Positions 47,053 through 58,880 of a stretch of DNA of 64,000 nt are shown here, piece after piece. Position 1 is the first letter of the stretch, and each line of letters starts with the position of its first letter. The translations under genes and the position numbers were made by a program. The notes below the pieces were generated by a model. The model made no database searches and was not told where the DNA came from. It was given only the letters and a program-made list of their open reading frames with translations. Source of the DNA: Epiperipatus broadwayi (taxonomy: Eukaryota > Onychophora > Udeonychophora > Euonychophora > Peripatidae); the NCBI GenBank assembly GCA_028023455.1, contig JAQFVV010000020.1, positions 5,999,092-6,063,091 on the forward strand, given 5' to 3'.

Positions 47053-47110
47053 GTCTGGACCAACTGATGAGTGGTGTTTCAGATACAAAATGTTCGTCTT
47101 GGAGATTATA
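47053..47110 (+). ncRNA. Decayed hammerhead motif related to F1
   Basis: CTGGACCAA, CTGATGA (47064-47070), GTGGTGTTTCAGATAC, CAAAA for GAAA, TGTTCGTC, then TTGGAGATTATAGATG. Stem I ACCAA/TTGG(A) and the outer GATT are kept; stem II is weak. A G12 change predicts inactivity. Surrounding sequence differs from other F1 copies. Confidence 0.5.
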
Positions 47111-47114
47111 GATG

Positions 47115-48545
47115 TTTTTCACATGTCTTTGATCATATATTTATAATTATATCCCTTCAACAAGGTGTTAAAAACGGATAGAAACCCCATCTTGCGTGAG
47201 AGTGGTGTAATGAAAATTACACTACAGAAACATAACTGATAGGGGTATTCTGAATAAATGCTATATATTTAATTATTAGACATCAGTGGGCCAGAAATCA
47301 GAGTCTACAATATTAGATAATTTATAACTAAAAAAAAATTTTTTTTTATAAAAAACACACTTTATTTTATATTATAAAAGTAAAAAAAAAATCAAATATT
47401 TACTGCGCCGGAGATCATGTATCGTTTGAACACCAGGTGACAAAATTGCGCTGCGATCTGTAGATCTTTAGCTTCGACATCGTCACTCTACTACTGCATT
47501 AAGTTACGCAGAACAACACTGAAAGAAAAAAGTGTGTAGGAAAATAACGATCAGTACAATTAAAGCGCAATTGTAAGTAAACAGTTAAAAAAAAATGGAG
47601 GATAGCGGAATCTAATTAGAAACGATCATCTTTTTTCGCATCGTAGGATCATGGAATTCTTTGATTATAACACTTAAAAATTAAAAGCTTTAATATTTAA
47701 TTTTACTTATTTTATATCACCGAAACGCACAAATTAAATTAGGTTACGAAAAAAGAAAGTATTAATCATTTCTATATTGGAACGTAATAAAGTAAATACT
47801 TTTATCATTTAGTAGTGAGTTTTTATTTATTTATCATGAATTACTAATAGGCAAATTCTTAATTCTTTAATAAATAAGATTTATAGAAAAAGAGTATAAA
47901 TAATCTCAACTGCTTCTTAAATATATCGGCAATTATATGAAACAAAACTAATAAAAACGATAAAAAATACAGCCAGATTCTTTGTTGATTTATTATATAC
48001 CGTGTGGTTGAAACTCTTAGACAGACAATGGCTTTCATGGAGCCAGAACTCACTAGAATTATTAATGTCAGGATTGATTCTACAGAGCTTTCAAGAATTT
48101 GAACAGCACTTTGCTGTAGGAACATTTTATTGTCATCTTAACATTATCAGACACAAGAATTTTAAACAAAACCAATATAGAATATTTTGTTTCCTAATTT
48201 AAAATATTAGAAATTCTTCCAGGAATGAAAAAGTTACCCCTATTTATTTAAAGCTGCAAACAATTATTAAAATGTTTTACGTTGATTTTTTGTAAACTAA
48301 ATAAACACAACGAACTTTTTAAAATAATGAAAATGTTATACAAGATATTTAGAAATGCTCTAAAATCGCTAATTTCTTGGAAGCTAATTATTAAATAGTT
48401 AGTTGCTAGGGAGATCGAATACCAAGAGAGAGAGGTTAAGCTTTGATTTAGGAACGCTATCTCTTTGTTAAACTCCACTGATCAAAATCAGTAAACTTTT
48501 TGTAAAGAATATAGAAACATTTCTTTAAATTTACAACTATTGTCT
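47115..48545. other. AT-rich DNA, no feature recognised
   Basis: 47400-47520 is locally richer in G+C and CpG (GCGCCGG and GCGCTGCG words) but gives no frame. The overlapping opposite-strand frames at 47859-48202 show no domain. Confidence 0.45.
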
Positions 48546-48549
48546 TTAC

Positions 48550-49010
48550 GGGATTCGAACTCAGACCCTCACACGACCCACCACTCTCAGTGCCATCTCA
48601 TATTGCTGACCCACCTGATCACACACATGTTGATTATTCTCCTGTACACGAGGGGTCAGAATGACCAATATGTCAACATGGGTAGGATGACAACTTTGGC
48701 ACTAATGAGGGCTTTGAACATTCCATCATCAGATTTTCAGTGAAATAGAAGGCTGAAGAGTTGTGAGTTGGAATAGTTTGAAGCCTGTCCATTAAAGTAT
48801 GAAGATTGACTATCTTAATATAAAGCTGAGCACTGATTATATATATGTGTGGGGATAGTAATCTGGACCAACTGATGATTGCTGGTTTAGCATGAAATAC
48901 GTATATTGGTGATTATTTATCTTTTCAACATGTGTGTGATCAAGTGGGTCAGCAATATGAGATGGCACTGAGAGGGGTGGGTCGTGTGAGGGTCTGAGTT
49001 CGAATCCCAC
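48550..49010. mobile_element. F1 hammerhead foldback, left arm deleted
   Basis: Ends are GGGATTCGAACTCAGACCCTC and GAGGGTCTGAGTTCGAATCCC, a perfect inverted pair. The left arm runs only through CACACATGTTGA and then joins the central GTCAACATGGGTAGGATGACAAC block, so the left ribozyme is lost and the right one kept. The end sequence GAGTTCGAATCCC is close to a tRNA B box. Confidence 0.87.
48854..48921 (+). ncRNA. Hammerhead ribozyme motif, type I (F1)
   Basis: GATAGTAATC..ACCAA, CTGATGA (48872-48878), stem II TGCT-GGTTT-AGCA, GAAA (48894-48897), stem III ATA-CG-TAT, A17 at 48905, then TTGGT, GATT and TATC closing stem I. The stem III loop is CG here, TG at 35.6 kb and CA at 58.9 kb, while the paired bases are unchanged. 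Confidence 0.82.
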
Positions 49011-49014
49011 ATAT

Positions 49015-49635
49015 ATTACATATATAAATGCAGCTTTAAGCCTGTGCAATGTATTAACTATTGCCTTTATTAAAGTGAAAGGCTGAAACCTTGTCACATG
49101 CATATTTAGAATGCTTATATAACAGCCAATCAGATGTAATAATGACTGTTATCTTTTTTAAAATTAAAAAAATATATAGAGAGAGCCAAACTATAGGCTT
49201 ATTCTCCATAGACATTTTAGATATATATCAATCATAATTTCTATGATAGAACATTGATACCAGTCTGACTAATCCAGATTACTGGACATGTTTAACTTCA
49301 AATTAAAGATAATACAGGGGTAATAAATTTCTCTGCCATCCCTACAACCAGAATTCTGTCTGGACTGAATAAACTTGAAGAAAAAAAATCAGGTTTTAAT
49401 CAGGCTTAGAATTGTGTTTTTTTTTTTTGGGGGGGGGGGTAGGTGACCCACCCATAATCATCTCAATTAATAATTCATTATTAGTTGGTCATGGAAAAAA
49501 CATTCAAATTCTCACCATCTCACAACTGGTAAACCTGGTGAATAATGTGTTTTTTCTCTGTTTCTTGACTTACTTTGAGACATTGAAAGGTATTTAACTA
49601 CATATCCTTTAACCAAAATATTTTGTAAGATTAAC
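49015..49635. other. AT-rich DNA, no feature recognised
   Basis: Includes a T tract running into a G tract at 49418-49439. The 61-codon frame through it is not supported. Confidence 0.5.
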
Positions 49636-49639
49636 TAAA

Positions 49640-49705
49640 ACACATCACTCTGGATTTGAACACAGTATATCATCATAGCATACTAATGCACTAATCATCA
49701 CATTT
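49640..49705 (-). mobile_element. Diverged tRNA-like SINE
   Basis: The minus strand reads GATGATTAGTGCATTAGTATG (A-box-like), then ATATACTGTGTTCAAATCCAGAGTGATG with a good B box GTTCAAATCC. No target duplication was found. Confidence 0.45.
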
Positions 49706-49709
49706 CTTT

Positions 49710-50389
49710 TATATTTATTGATTAAAATAAATTTTGAGAGATTATATAATCAAATCAAGATTAATCAAGTCTTTTTTTATTCAGCACTTAACAAAAATTG
49801 ATGTGTTCTTAATTATTATAATACATTTTAAAGAATAAGCGAATATCATTATTCATAGACTAAAATTCCAAAAAAAGGTAGAATAATAGATAGACTATAT
49901 AATGTCTTGAATAAAAGTTCAAATTTAAACAGGTTTTGCTGCTTAAATGTTAATTAGGTACATATTTTTGATTAATTTCTTGTACTAAATATAAAAGTCA
50001 ATGATTCACAATGAGCATTTTTTTGGTCTGTGTTGTTTATTTTAAAGTAATACTTTTCAGTATATTTTCTTATAGAAGATTTATGATAGCCTATTTTATG
50101 TAGATTATATATATCTCAAAATTTTCCTTTTTATGCTTGTATTTGCATAAATTGTCATATCTTTGTAAAATACCTGACGGTCTGCCAATTTATAATCATC
50201 TATCTATACAAAGGATTTATAATTAATATAACTATGCATTGTATAATCAATTTGTTTTTGAATTATTTATAATTTAGATTTTGTTTTACTTTATGACCCA
50301 TTTTTTGATAGGTAATTTATATTTTGATTTTGTGTTAAAGCTATTAAAAATCTGCATAATGATCTCTAGTGGATCACAAATAAATACAT
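49710..50389. other. AT-rich DNA, no feature recognised
   Basis: No supported feature was found. Confidence 0.55.
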
Positions 50390-50396
50390 CATCTTT

Positions 50397-50493
50397 TTTT
50401 TTTCATATGTCAAATGCATTGACCGGAAGCGAACCCAGGCCAGCTGCTTAGAAGGCAGCTATGCTAACCACTAGGCCACCAACGCTTGACTAC
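50397..50493 (-). mobile_element. tRNA-derived SINE
   Basis: The minus strand reads TCAAGCGTTGGTGGCCTAGTGGTTAGC (A box), TGCCTTCTAAGC, then CTGGGTTCGCTTCCGGTCAATGC (B box) and TTTGACATATG with an A tract. This is the least decayed head of the family. A short CATCTTT direct repeat (50390-50396 and 50494-50500) may be part of the target duplication. Confidence 0.8.
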
Positions 50494-50504
50494 CATCTTT
50501 ATAT

Positions 50505-51090
50505 ATCTTTTATAAATTATATTGCCATTTGTAGCTTCTATGGAAGATAATATATATAAATGTTATTTAAGTATGAAAACCAGTATTGTATAGAATACTG
50601 AGGAACTTTACCCAATGCCAAAAATGGGATGTCCACATATTTCCTAATCACTCTATAAAATGCCAAAAAGAAAATCAGCAAAATATAAAATACTCCCAGC
50701 AAGAATGTTGCAAAGATGAGACATAAATGTTAAGTTACACACAAATGCATAATTAGTAAAATTAATAATTGAAATTATTAGTAAATCTTATGTCTACATG
50801 GTATAGTTAGTTAAGAAAAAAAAGATAATTATTAAGAAATTGAAGATTTATACAATTTTAAAATCTTTCAATTTTTGGCACTTTTCATCCAAAATAATGG
50901 TGTAAAAAAACTGGTATTTTTTCCCTGATTAGTTTGATATTTATATCATCACATGCTAACTTATTATTATTATGCTTTTTAATCAGAGGGCTTGCTATGC
51001 TGTAATTAAAATTAAAAAAGTGAAATTCAATCGTAATATCTGAAATTCAACATATAAGCAAATGATTATTATCTAAGAAAATAAAAAAAA
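50505..51090. other. AT-rich DNA, no feature recognised
   Basis: No supported feature was found. Confidence 0.55.
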
Positions 51091-51104
51091 CATTATTTCT
51101 GATA

Positions 51105-51213
51105 AAATTGTTAAACGCACATTGATTGTAAGCTTGTGGTTAAGCACCTGTAGAGGTCTCTACTATCGCATTTTACATGCATATTCTCGAGATTATAGCC
51201 TCAGTAAATATTA
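51105..51213 (+). mobile_element. Short dispersed element, copy 2, with 13-bp TSD
   Basis: A 109-bp insertion between perfect repeats ATTATTTCTGATA (51092-51104 and 51214-51226). It starts AAATTGTTAAACGCACATTG, shares the GTAGAGGTCTCTAC palindrome and the CTCGAGATTATAGCCTCAGTAAATATTA end with 10168-10262. There is no poly(A) and no convincing tRNA boxes. Confidence 0.8.
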
Positions 51214-51226
51214 ATTATTTCTGATA

Positions 51227-51930
51227 GTATCTTTTGTTTTAATATTTTACTATATAAGTTAAATATGAAAAATCCTGTATTTTATATTTTGTATTTGCTA
51301 CATTTTTCTATAAATCTTTTCAATAAAAGCCTTTTCCATAATTTGCCAAAAAACCATTTGGCATTCTCTTTAATGCCTAGGTATTCTATATAAAGTCTAA
51401 GGAAAACATATAAAAAATTAAAATAAAAAAGAATTTTCATATTTTGTCCCAAAACATTATGTCTTGTATAAAATGCTGATTTTTCACACTTTGCTGGTAA
51501 CATATTCTATGTGTGGGTATATATATATACATGCAGAATATTAACTCATGAAATGTCAAAAACCATTACATTTATTCAATTAAAATAAGTGTAATTTGGT
51601 TTATAGAATGTTTAATAAAGAGTATATAATTTTTGACAATAAAACATGTTGAAGACCAATGTAAACAAACTTCTAGAAATTAGGATGCCAGATAATGATA
51701 AAATTAAATATCTCTAATAATTAATATGCAAAGCATTACAGAAATTGGAAAACAAATTAATTAGCCTAATAGAAACAAAAAAAAAAACAATTTAAACAGT
51801 CAGAAATAAAAAAGTACCCAAATTGAAATGTCTATAAATAAATATATAACAAAAAAGTCTACAAAATATTTGGTTATTTACATCTATTAAACACAAACAC
51901 TGTAAGCAATATCACATGGCATTTTAATGT
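51227..51930. other. AT-rich DNA, no feature recognised
   Basis: The 73-codon frame at 51282-51503 (-) shows no domain. Confidence 0.5.
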
Positions 51931-51975
51931 TTACTCACTGATGAAGATGAATTAGAAAATAGTTTGAGAACGAGA
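51931..51975 (+). ncRNA. Decayed hammerhead-like motif
   Basis: ACTCA, CTGATGA (51938-51944), AGATGAATTA without a good stem II, GAAA, ATAGTT, then TGAGAACG. CTCA/TGAG can form stem I. It resembles the motif at 22592 more than any foldback family. Confidence 0.45.
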
Positions 51976-52255
51976 ATATTGTAGGTGGCTTTAGATTTAG
52001 AGAGAAAAACTTTCTAAATAAGCAAACTTTTTAGAAAAACTTTTAATACTTTCAAATAATAATAATCAAATGATTCATAACTCAGGATGTCATACAAATT
52101 TTAGTAATCTGAATCTTCATCTTCAGTCTCAAAGCCACCACACTATCATAGCACTCAGGGCCACCACATATGGGTTCACAGGTTGCACTGTCCATAATGG
52201 TATTTCATCATGAGAGCATCAAGAGACCAAAATAATTAATAAATAAAACATGTAA

Positions 52256-52690
52256 ATGAAAATGTTTACATTTTCAAGTCCCTTCATTGTAGGAAATATA
52301 TTCTGTGTGTAAATATTTTTTTTATTTAAATATAAGTTGAATACTTCATTATTTAAACTTAATGTGGTAATTGCTGAAGCCATAAATTATGAGGTTTGAG
52401 CTCAAAATGTACTATATATTTACTTTTATTTTTGTGCTAAATTGAACAAGCCAACATAATTTCTGATTCACTTTATTGTTAGAAACACATTCTGATTGTA
52501 AATGTATTTTATTTAAATATAAGAGGAATATTTTTGTACTTCGATATGTTGTGACAGTAGCTTAAGCCTCAAAATATATTATATATTACTCTACCATTGC
52601 ACAAAACCAAAATTTATATATAAATGAAAATATTTACATTTCTTAATCACTTTTATTTAAATATTCTAATTGATATAAAAAGTAACACAT
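52256..52690 (+). repeat. Diverged tandem repeat, period ~200 bp
   Basis: AATGAAAATGTTTACATTTTC..CTTCATTGTAGGAAATATATTCTG..TTTATTTAAATATAAG recurs at about 52462-52525 and again, less clearly, from 52618. It may be an old satellite-like array. Confidence 0.55.
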
Positions 52691-53199
52691 TATTATTAAT
52701 GATTTATTTGAAAATAAAACTTATTTTAAAATATTGCATTATAATTATATTCTGCATGTGATGAAATTATCTTTATTAATGATATTTTACATAGTTCATA
52801 TATGGTACTTAGTTTAGAGCAGTGATAGATTATCCAGTTTTGGAATGTAGAATCCTAAGATCTATTCCACTCCCATTTTGTGTAAAATATTTGTAATAGA
52901 AATGTTATCTTTTTATTATGTCATATTTTTGCACATTTTATTAAATAGCTTTTTTTATTTTTAATAAAGATATTAATTTCTTTATGTCATATTATCTTTT
53001 TTCATGTTTTACTAAGCAGCTTTTCATTGAATGTGGACACAGATTTATTCTCTAACTCAAATCCTCATAATTGATTCATAATTTATACTATAGTCCAAAT
53101 CTAAGGAAAACAGAATAAATAAAAACATAATTTTTAAAAAGATATTATTAACCAAAATATTTAATTCTTAACAAATTTCATGATAATATTATTTAGTGT

Positions 53200-53960
53200 A
53201 ATTCTTTTGATTATAGTAAAAACCCTACATAAATGCACTATTGACAATGTCTAAAATATGTAACCAGTGGAGTAAATCAAGTGTTTGATTTTTTTTATTA
53301 TCCAATATAACCTTTGAATAAATAAAATAAAGTACAAGAAGTTTGAATAGATTCTAAAAATTTAATGAATAAACTATCTAAGTATAAAAATTTAAAAAAA
53401 TTTCCTTCAATAAAACCTGGCTAAATCTCTAATTGTTGAACTATATAATAATATGGTGTTATTAATATGCACTGAAAATTAAATAATAAAGTAGTATAAA
53501 TATTTTATTATTGACTGAAAACAAAAGAGGCTATTTTTGTTAATAGAAAACATAAACAAGTAATTTGTAAGAGGTTCTGAATTAAAAGTAAGTAATAGAC
53601 TTTTAAAACAAATATTTTTAATATGTTGTTGCCAATAAAATGAAAGTGTTTTATTATCCATGTTCTTCAAAGTTGACCAAGTTTGGTGATACTAATGAAA
53701 TATTGTATAAAAATTACATCAATAAACAATATAAGTATGAAAATTTAAAATATTGGATTATATATATATATACTAAATTGTAGTTATTAATAGTGGATTA
53801 ACATGTACATAAAAAGTTAAATAATAGTGTAAACATTTTATTATTGAAGAAATATAGCTTTGTTAATAGAAGACCCAAATAAGTTTATGCATAAGAGATT
53901 TTGATGAGTTTCCAAACAAACAAGAACTTATTATTAATATGCCAGTTAAAATTAATCTAA
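53200..53960 (+). repeat. Diverged tandem repeat, period ~320 bp
   Basis: ATTAATATGCACTGAAAATTAAATAATAAAGTA..ATTTTATTATTGA (53460-53515) recurs at 53788-53850. AAGTTTGAATAGATT..AAGTATAAAAATTTAAAA (53338-53400) recurs at 53668-53750. The copies are heavily diverged. Confidence 0.5.
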
Positions 53961-54363
53961 ATATATAAAAAGTCTAAGAATTACACCAGCTTTTACAACT
54001 ATTGTACTTCAGAAAGAATAATAGAGATAAGAAAATCAATCATATTCTGGTTGTGAGTAATATTTTTAATAAGAAGATAAGTAAATTTAGAGTTAGAATT
54101 ACTTATATAATATCAGAGCTATCCCAAGAAGAAGAAAAGGGGTGGTGCAATATAGTGGGGGGGGGGTATTTTAACTATGATCATTTAGATATTTAAGAAT
54201 AATTATCTTATTTGCATATATTTTCTATTTCTATTAGCAATTTTGGAAGATTGTCTGAAAACATATGAAAACTTTTGAAAGAAAAAATTAAAAATTTCAA
54301 ATTTACTAAATAAATATTTTTATTTTAAAATATTATTTAATTATTGTTTCAAAAATTATTTCT

Positions 54364-54762
54364 ATGTAAAATTAAGAGCGTGCTAATAGCTCTAAACAAG
54401 CTTTTTTTTTTTTATGATAAATGCTACTACAAGAGAAGGCATTCAAATCATTTTTATCTTGGATTGTCCCCATCCCCAGGCCCATATGATTTTTTTAGTT
54501 GGAGAGCTGACTTTAAAGACATGCAGATGTCTAAAAGTTTCAGATCTTCTTCTAACAATTATCTTTTAGATAAATGCTTTGCTTGAGTTGGTTTTTTTAG
54601 ATCTAATGTCCCAACTCCTCACTGAAGAGACCCATAGGTCGAAACCGGTCTGGGGATGGGGACAATCCAAGATAAAAATGATTTGAATGCCTTCTCTTGT
54701 AGTAGCATTTATCATAAAAAAAAAGCTTGTTTAGAGCTATTAGCACGCTCTTAATTTTACAT
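54364..54762. mobile_element. Hammerhead-bearing foldback (family F3)
   Basis: Two arms (54364-54480 and 54650-54762) are almost identical reverse complements: ATGTAAAATTAAGAGCGTGC, then TAATAGCTCTAAACAAGC, then GTAGTAGCATTTATC complement. The ~170-bp centre holds the ribozyme. The near-identity of the arms marks this as one of the youngest foldbacks here. No target duplication was found beyond the arm ends. Confidence 0.92.
54615..54657 (+). ncRNA. Hammerhead ribozyme motif, type I, complete (F3)
   Basis: TCCTCA, core CTGAAGA (54622-54628), stem II GACC-CATA-GGTC (four perfect pairs), GAAA (54641-54644), stem III AC-CG-GT, C17 at 54650, then TGGGGA pairing with TCCTCA (one T.G). Every conserved base is present. 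The cleavage point after 54650 falls just before the right arm of the foldback begins. Confidence 0.85.
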
Positions 54763-54764
54763 AT

Positions 54765-56100
54765 TTGTAAGTGCAAGCTATATATAAGTCATGTGACATC
54801 TGACTTGTTATTATTACTAAAATTATTTCTGTAAACATTAATTGTTTTATTTTAGCCTATGTTTTAATCTCCAGGTTTCTTTTATAGAAATAAATGAATA
54901 AAACACCTGAGGTACTTAACAAACATGTTAAATGATTAAAGTCATATTTTGAAGTTTTTCTTGCAAAAGTGCTTGGAAAAAATGTCTCCTTACAAATTTT
55001 ATTTCATAAAATGGTGAGGGGGAGGGTGCTAAAATTTTCCTTGCACAAAGATGCATCTCATCCACATGGCATAATGACAGCATTAAACCATGCATCCTTG
55101 CAAATACAACACAAATTGAGAAACAAAAGAAATCACTGCTATTAAAATATTAACATCATATTATTTGATTAGATACTATCAACACAGCATAAACTCTTGA
55201 GATTTCTATTAATAGCTTTTTTCTAGAATTATTTATCATGATTATTTTTTCAGAATGGCACATTCCTAAATTCCATACATCCCATAGATACAAATTTTTC
55301 AAGTATATAAATATTTCAAATGAATGTAATTCCTCTATAATATTGCTAAAATTCAATTTGGTCTTTTGTGTGGATGTTTAATTCTAATCTAATCAAATTC
55401 CACTTATTCATTTTCCATGCAAATGGTCTTCTCAACAGACATTTCCAACAAGGCATCAATGTTTTTCCTTTTTTTTTTTTTTTACAATATCCACCTTTTA
55501 CATCCATAAATTATCATAAAAATTTCATATCTGAAAAGTTTTAATTTTTGTTCTTAAAGATTTATCTCTACATCTAAATATTTTTATTGTAACATTTCTG
55601 TATAAGTCTGTAAAATATCATTTGATTGTTGAATGTTTTTCTTTAAATCATTTCCAAACAAAAACACTCAAACAAGAAAGAATGGGTTGTTAACACTTCC
55701 ACTTATTTCTTTGTAGGTATATGTTAGACTATTTACACAGTCTGAATTAAATATTTTTAGAAAAATTAAAACTTTTCTTACAGTTTTTCCTAACTTTAAA
55801 TGTTAATAATGACACCCATTTTGGATGGTATTAATCTCTTCTCCTCTTCAGATATGGAAAAATAGCTTAGATAGTTGGGAAATTGACAAATCTAAAGGTC
55901 AATGATTTTAATTTGCATGGTACACTTAATAAGGATCTTCAGATTTTATCCATACATTATAGAATAATATCTTATAGTAAGAGTAAGTGCATTTAATCTC
56001 CACCTATTATCTCATTACTTAAAAGATTAAGTAATAATAAAATTATTAGCAGTATATATTCTTATTCTTCTCCTTTACTTTCTTTGCATTTCTTCATATT
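54765..56100. other. AT-rich DNA, no feature recognised
   Basis: Includes a 17-base T tract at about 55470. No supported frame was found. Confidence 0.5.
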
Positions 56101-56174
56101 CATATATATTGCTTATAATAACTTCTTTCATATACATTTTAATGCAAAAAAAATTAATAAAACTTTTTTATTTT

Positions 56175-56215
56175 TCTGACAGCTTCAACTGTCCAGCAGT
56201 CTTCATCAGAGCTTT
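56175..56215 (-). ncRNA. Degenerate hammerhead-like motif (F5, left arm)
   Basis: The minus strand has CTGATGA (complement of 56203-56209), ACTG-CTGGA-CAGT stem II with extra flanking bases, GAAG for GAAA, then CTGTC. Stem I pairs only over two bases. Confidence 0.45.
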
Positions 56216-56231
56216 TTCAAACTTCCTCTGC

Positions 56232-56275
56232 AAAGTTCTGCTGAAGACAGCTGGACAGTCAAAAATGTCAGGAAA
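56232..56275 (+). ncRNA. Degenerate hammerhead-like motif (F5, right arm)
   Basis: CTGAAGA (56241-56247), CAGCTGGACAGTC, AAAAA for GAAA, TGTC. The two arms have diverged at different core positions. Confidence 0.4.
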
Positions 56276-56537
56276 ATAAAGAAGTTTTATTTAAAAAATT
56301 TTTTGCATTAAAGTGTATATGAAAGAAGTTATTATAAGCAATATATATAATAATCAAATTCCGAATTCTACATTGCAAGACTCATAGAATCAGTTTTAAG
56401 GGAATCCCCTTCATAAATCAAGCCAAACCCCAACATCTCTAAATTTAAGTCAGATTAGCAATATTTACATTAAGCGTATATTAAAGTATGGTATCATCTA
56501 TATATGTAAGTGACAAATTATCTTCCATAAATTATGA

Positions 56538-57692
56538 AAGCACATTTGTCTTCCTAATTTTTAGATTCTTTTATAAATATTCAGTATATAAAAATTAGGT
56601 AGGCTAAGAATATACAGCTCTAACAAGCCCTTTTGCCAATATGAAACCACTTTGTTTCACTATAGTCAGTTTTAAATACAGCTTCTTAGTTCTTTATAAA
56701 GATTTATTTTTAAAGGTCACATTATATATATATAGCAATATATATATATATTCATTTCTTATCTTTTTTTCCACTTGCTGCCTACCTGGGTTTACTATAT
56801 TTCAATATTATTAATGTTACCTCATTTTTGTAGATGCAATTTTATATTATTTCACACAATATAAAAACAAATAAAGATAACTAAAAAAGTCAGTGTACAT
56901 AATAGAAATATTTACATATATTTTTATATCATAAAAAATAATCAAATATATCAAATTTATTAGCGCAAGCAAATAATATTATAATAACGTAAAAGGCTTA
57001 AGCCTTCAAAACCTGCGCCTTAAACATGCTAACGTACAGCCTTTCACGTTATTAAAAAATAATCATGCAGATTTAATATTATTATTATTTTATTTTATTT
57101 TAATTTACCGGTTATATATATATAATGAGCTTTAATAGCTCTTAACAAGTTTTTTCGAATATCCCATTCCCAGATCGGTATTAATGCTCATTATATAAAA
57201 TTTGTAGTACAAGATTATTAAATTAAGTCATGTGATGTATGACTTGATTTCCTTGCAAATATATGTATATAAATAATATTAAGAAGATTGTACGTACATA
57301 AGAAATTTGTGGTGTAGGCGGAATAGTATATTTGTTCTACCCACGATGAGAAAGCTGAAAATTTTCAAGCAAAGTTTTTCCTTCAAATTATATCATAATC
57401 AGGCTACTTGGATAGTAAATGAGGGTTAGATTATACTTGCAAAATAAAATAAGGAAGAAAAACTGTTGAAATTTTTCATGACAAAAGTTTCTGGCTAGAT
57501 TGGAGAGTAATGTTTATTGTTCATGAAAGCACATTTGTCCTCCGCTTTATAAAATCTTTTATAAATACTCAGTATATAAAAAATAGGTAGGGCTTACTCT
57601 ACCTAATTTTTATATACAGCTAGCTCTAACAAGCCCTTTTGCCAATATAAAATTACTTTGTTTTACTATAGCCAGTTTTAAATACAGCTTTT
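56538..57692 (+). repeat. Direct repeat pair ~1 kb apart
   Basis: CACATTTGTCTTCC..TCTTTTATAAATATTCAGTATATAAAAA, then CTCTAACAAGCCCTTTTGCCAATAT, then AGTTTTAAATACAGCTT (56540-56690) recurs at 57531-57690. In the second copy a TAGGTAGGGCTTACTCTACCTA palindrome is present between the blocks. Confidence 0.75.
57122..57195. repeat. Short inverted-end repeat related to F3
   Basis: TAATGAGCTTTAATAGCTCTTAACAAG ... TATTAATGCTCATTATA. The TAATGAGC/GCTCATTA ends are inverted, and the AATAGCTCTTAACAAG part resembles the F3 arm. Confidence 0.5.
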
Positions 57693-57694
57693 TT

Positions 57695-58575
57695 TCTATG
57701 AGAATTACCGGAGAGGACTAGTGTAGTGGAATATTTCAAATTTTGGACTTTACCTTGCATCTTTTGTCAAAATGCTGCAATGTCAAATATCCAAAATTTA
57801 ATAGGCTTCATCCATAAAGCTAAATATATTATTGCATCATTAACTACAATATCATTGAAATGTTAAAAGTGAGACTTCACTAAATGATGTATGAGCAATA
57901 ATAGAATAAATAAAATATTTCAATATAATGTTATTACCGAGGTAAAAAATAAGTAAGAAATGAAGAGGTCAGTCATAAAATAGAATGAAAAGAAAATGTT
58001 TAAAATTGGAAAAAATAAATATTAAAGTAGAATGACAAATCTGTAAATAATTTTGCCTTCTTAGATAAATTCAACCATTGAAGGAAGAATCTAGATTTAA
58101 ATTTTATAAATTGATTTGTTTGGATCATTAAACTGATAATCCAAATATGAAATTATAAATCAATACTAAATAAAGCATCACATGACTCTCCAAGATATCA
58201 AATTATTACTCAGAAATTAATAAGAATTCATCAACAGAGCCAGAGCTGGAGCTATTATCCATAGCCATTAAACTCCAACATGTCATTCTACTACAGGACT
58301 AAACCATGTAGGCCAACATCTGCACTAGGCACAGTAATATCCAGGTCCTATTCTGTAGATAGTATCCTTTACTTATTCAAACTCATGATAAATGGCTCTG
58401 ACGAATATAACTGTGTGATGTTTTGTTTCATCATTTAAGCTGAAAGTGTAGTGTTATCAGCATATTATATTTATCACCATATTTGTATTCACAGTCGTCT
58501 TTTTTAATATAACTTATTTTATTACATGACTTATTACATTGTACAGGCTTAAACCTGCATTTATATATGTAATAT
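57695..58575. other. AT-rich DNA, no feature recognised
   Basis: No supported feature was found. Confidence 0.5.
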
Positions 58576-58666
58576 ATGCGGGGTTCGAACTCAGACTTTC
58601 ACATGACCCACCACTCTCAGTGCCATCTCATATTGCTGACCCATCTGATTACACACATGTTGAAAA

Positions 58667-58734
58667 GATAAATACTCACCAATATATGTATTTCATGCTA
58701 AACCAGCAATCATCAGTTGGGATAGATTACCATC
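58667..58734 (-). ncRNA. Hammerhead ribozyme motif (F1, left arm)
   Basis: The minus strand has GATGGTAATC..CCCAA, CTGATGA (complement of 58710-58716), TGCT-GGTTT-AGCA, GAAA, stem III ATA-CA-TAT, A17, TTGGTGAG..TATC. Stem I keeps four of five inner pairs. Confidence 0.78.
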
Positions 58735-58880
58735 CTCACACATATACATAATCAGTACTTAGCTTTATATTAAGATAGCCAATCTTTATACTTTAATGGA
58801 CAGGCTTCAAACTATTACAACTCACAACTAGATTGGCTATCTTAATAAAAAGCTGAGTACTGATTATGTATATGTGTGAG

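Larger units (their letters stand above)
56101..56350. mobile_element. Hammerhead-bearing foldback (family F5)
   Basis: The left arm 56101-56213 (CATATATATTGCTTATAATAACTTC, then TTTAATGCAAAAAA) and the right arm 56228-56350 are reverse complements with a ~15-bp loop. Each arm carries one degenerate ribozyme-like core. Confidence 0.87.
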
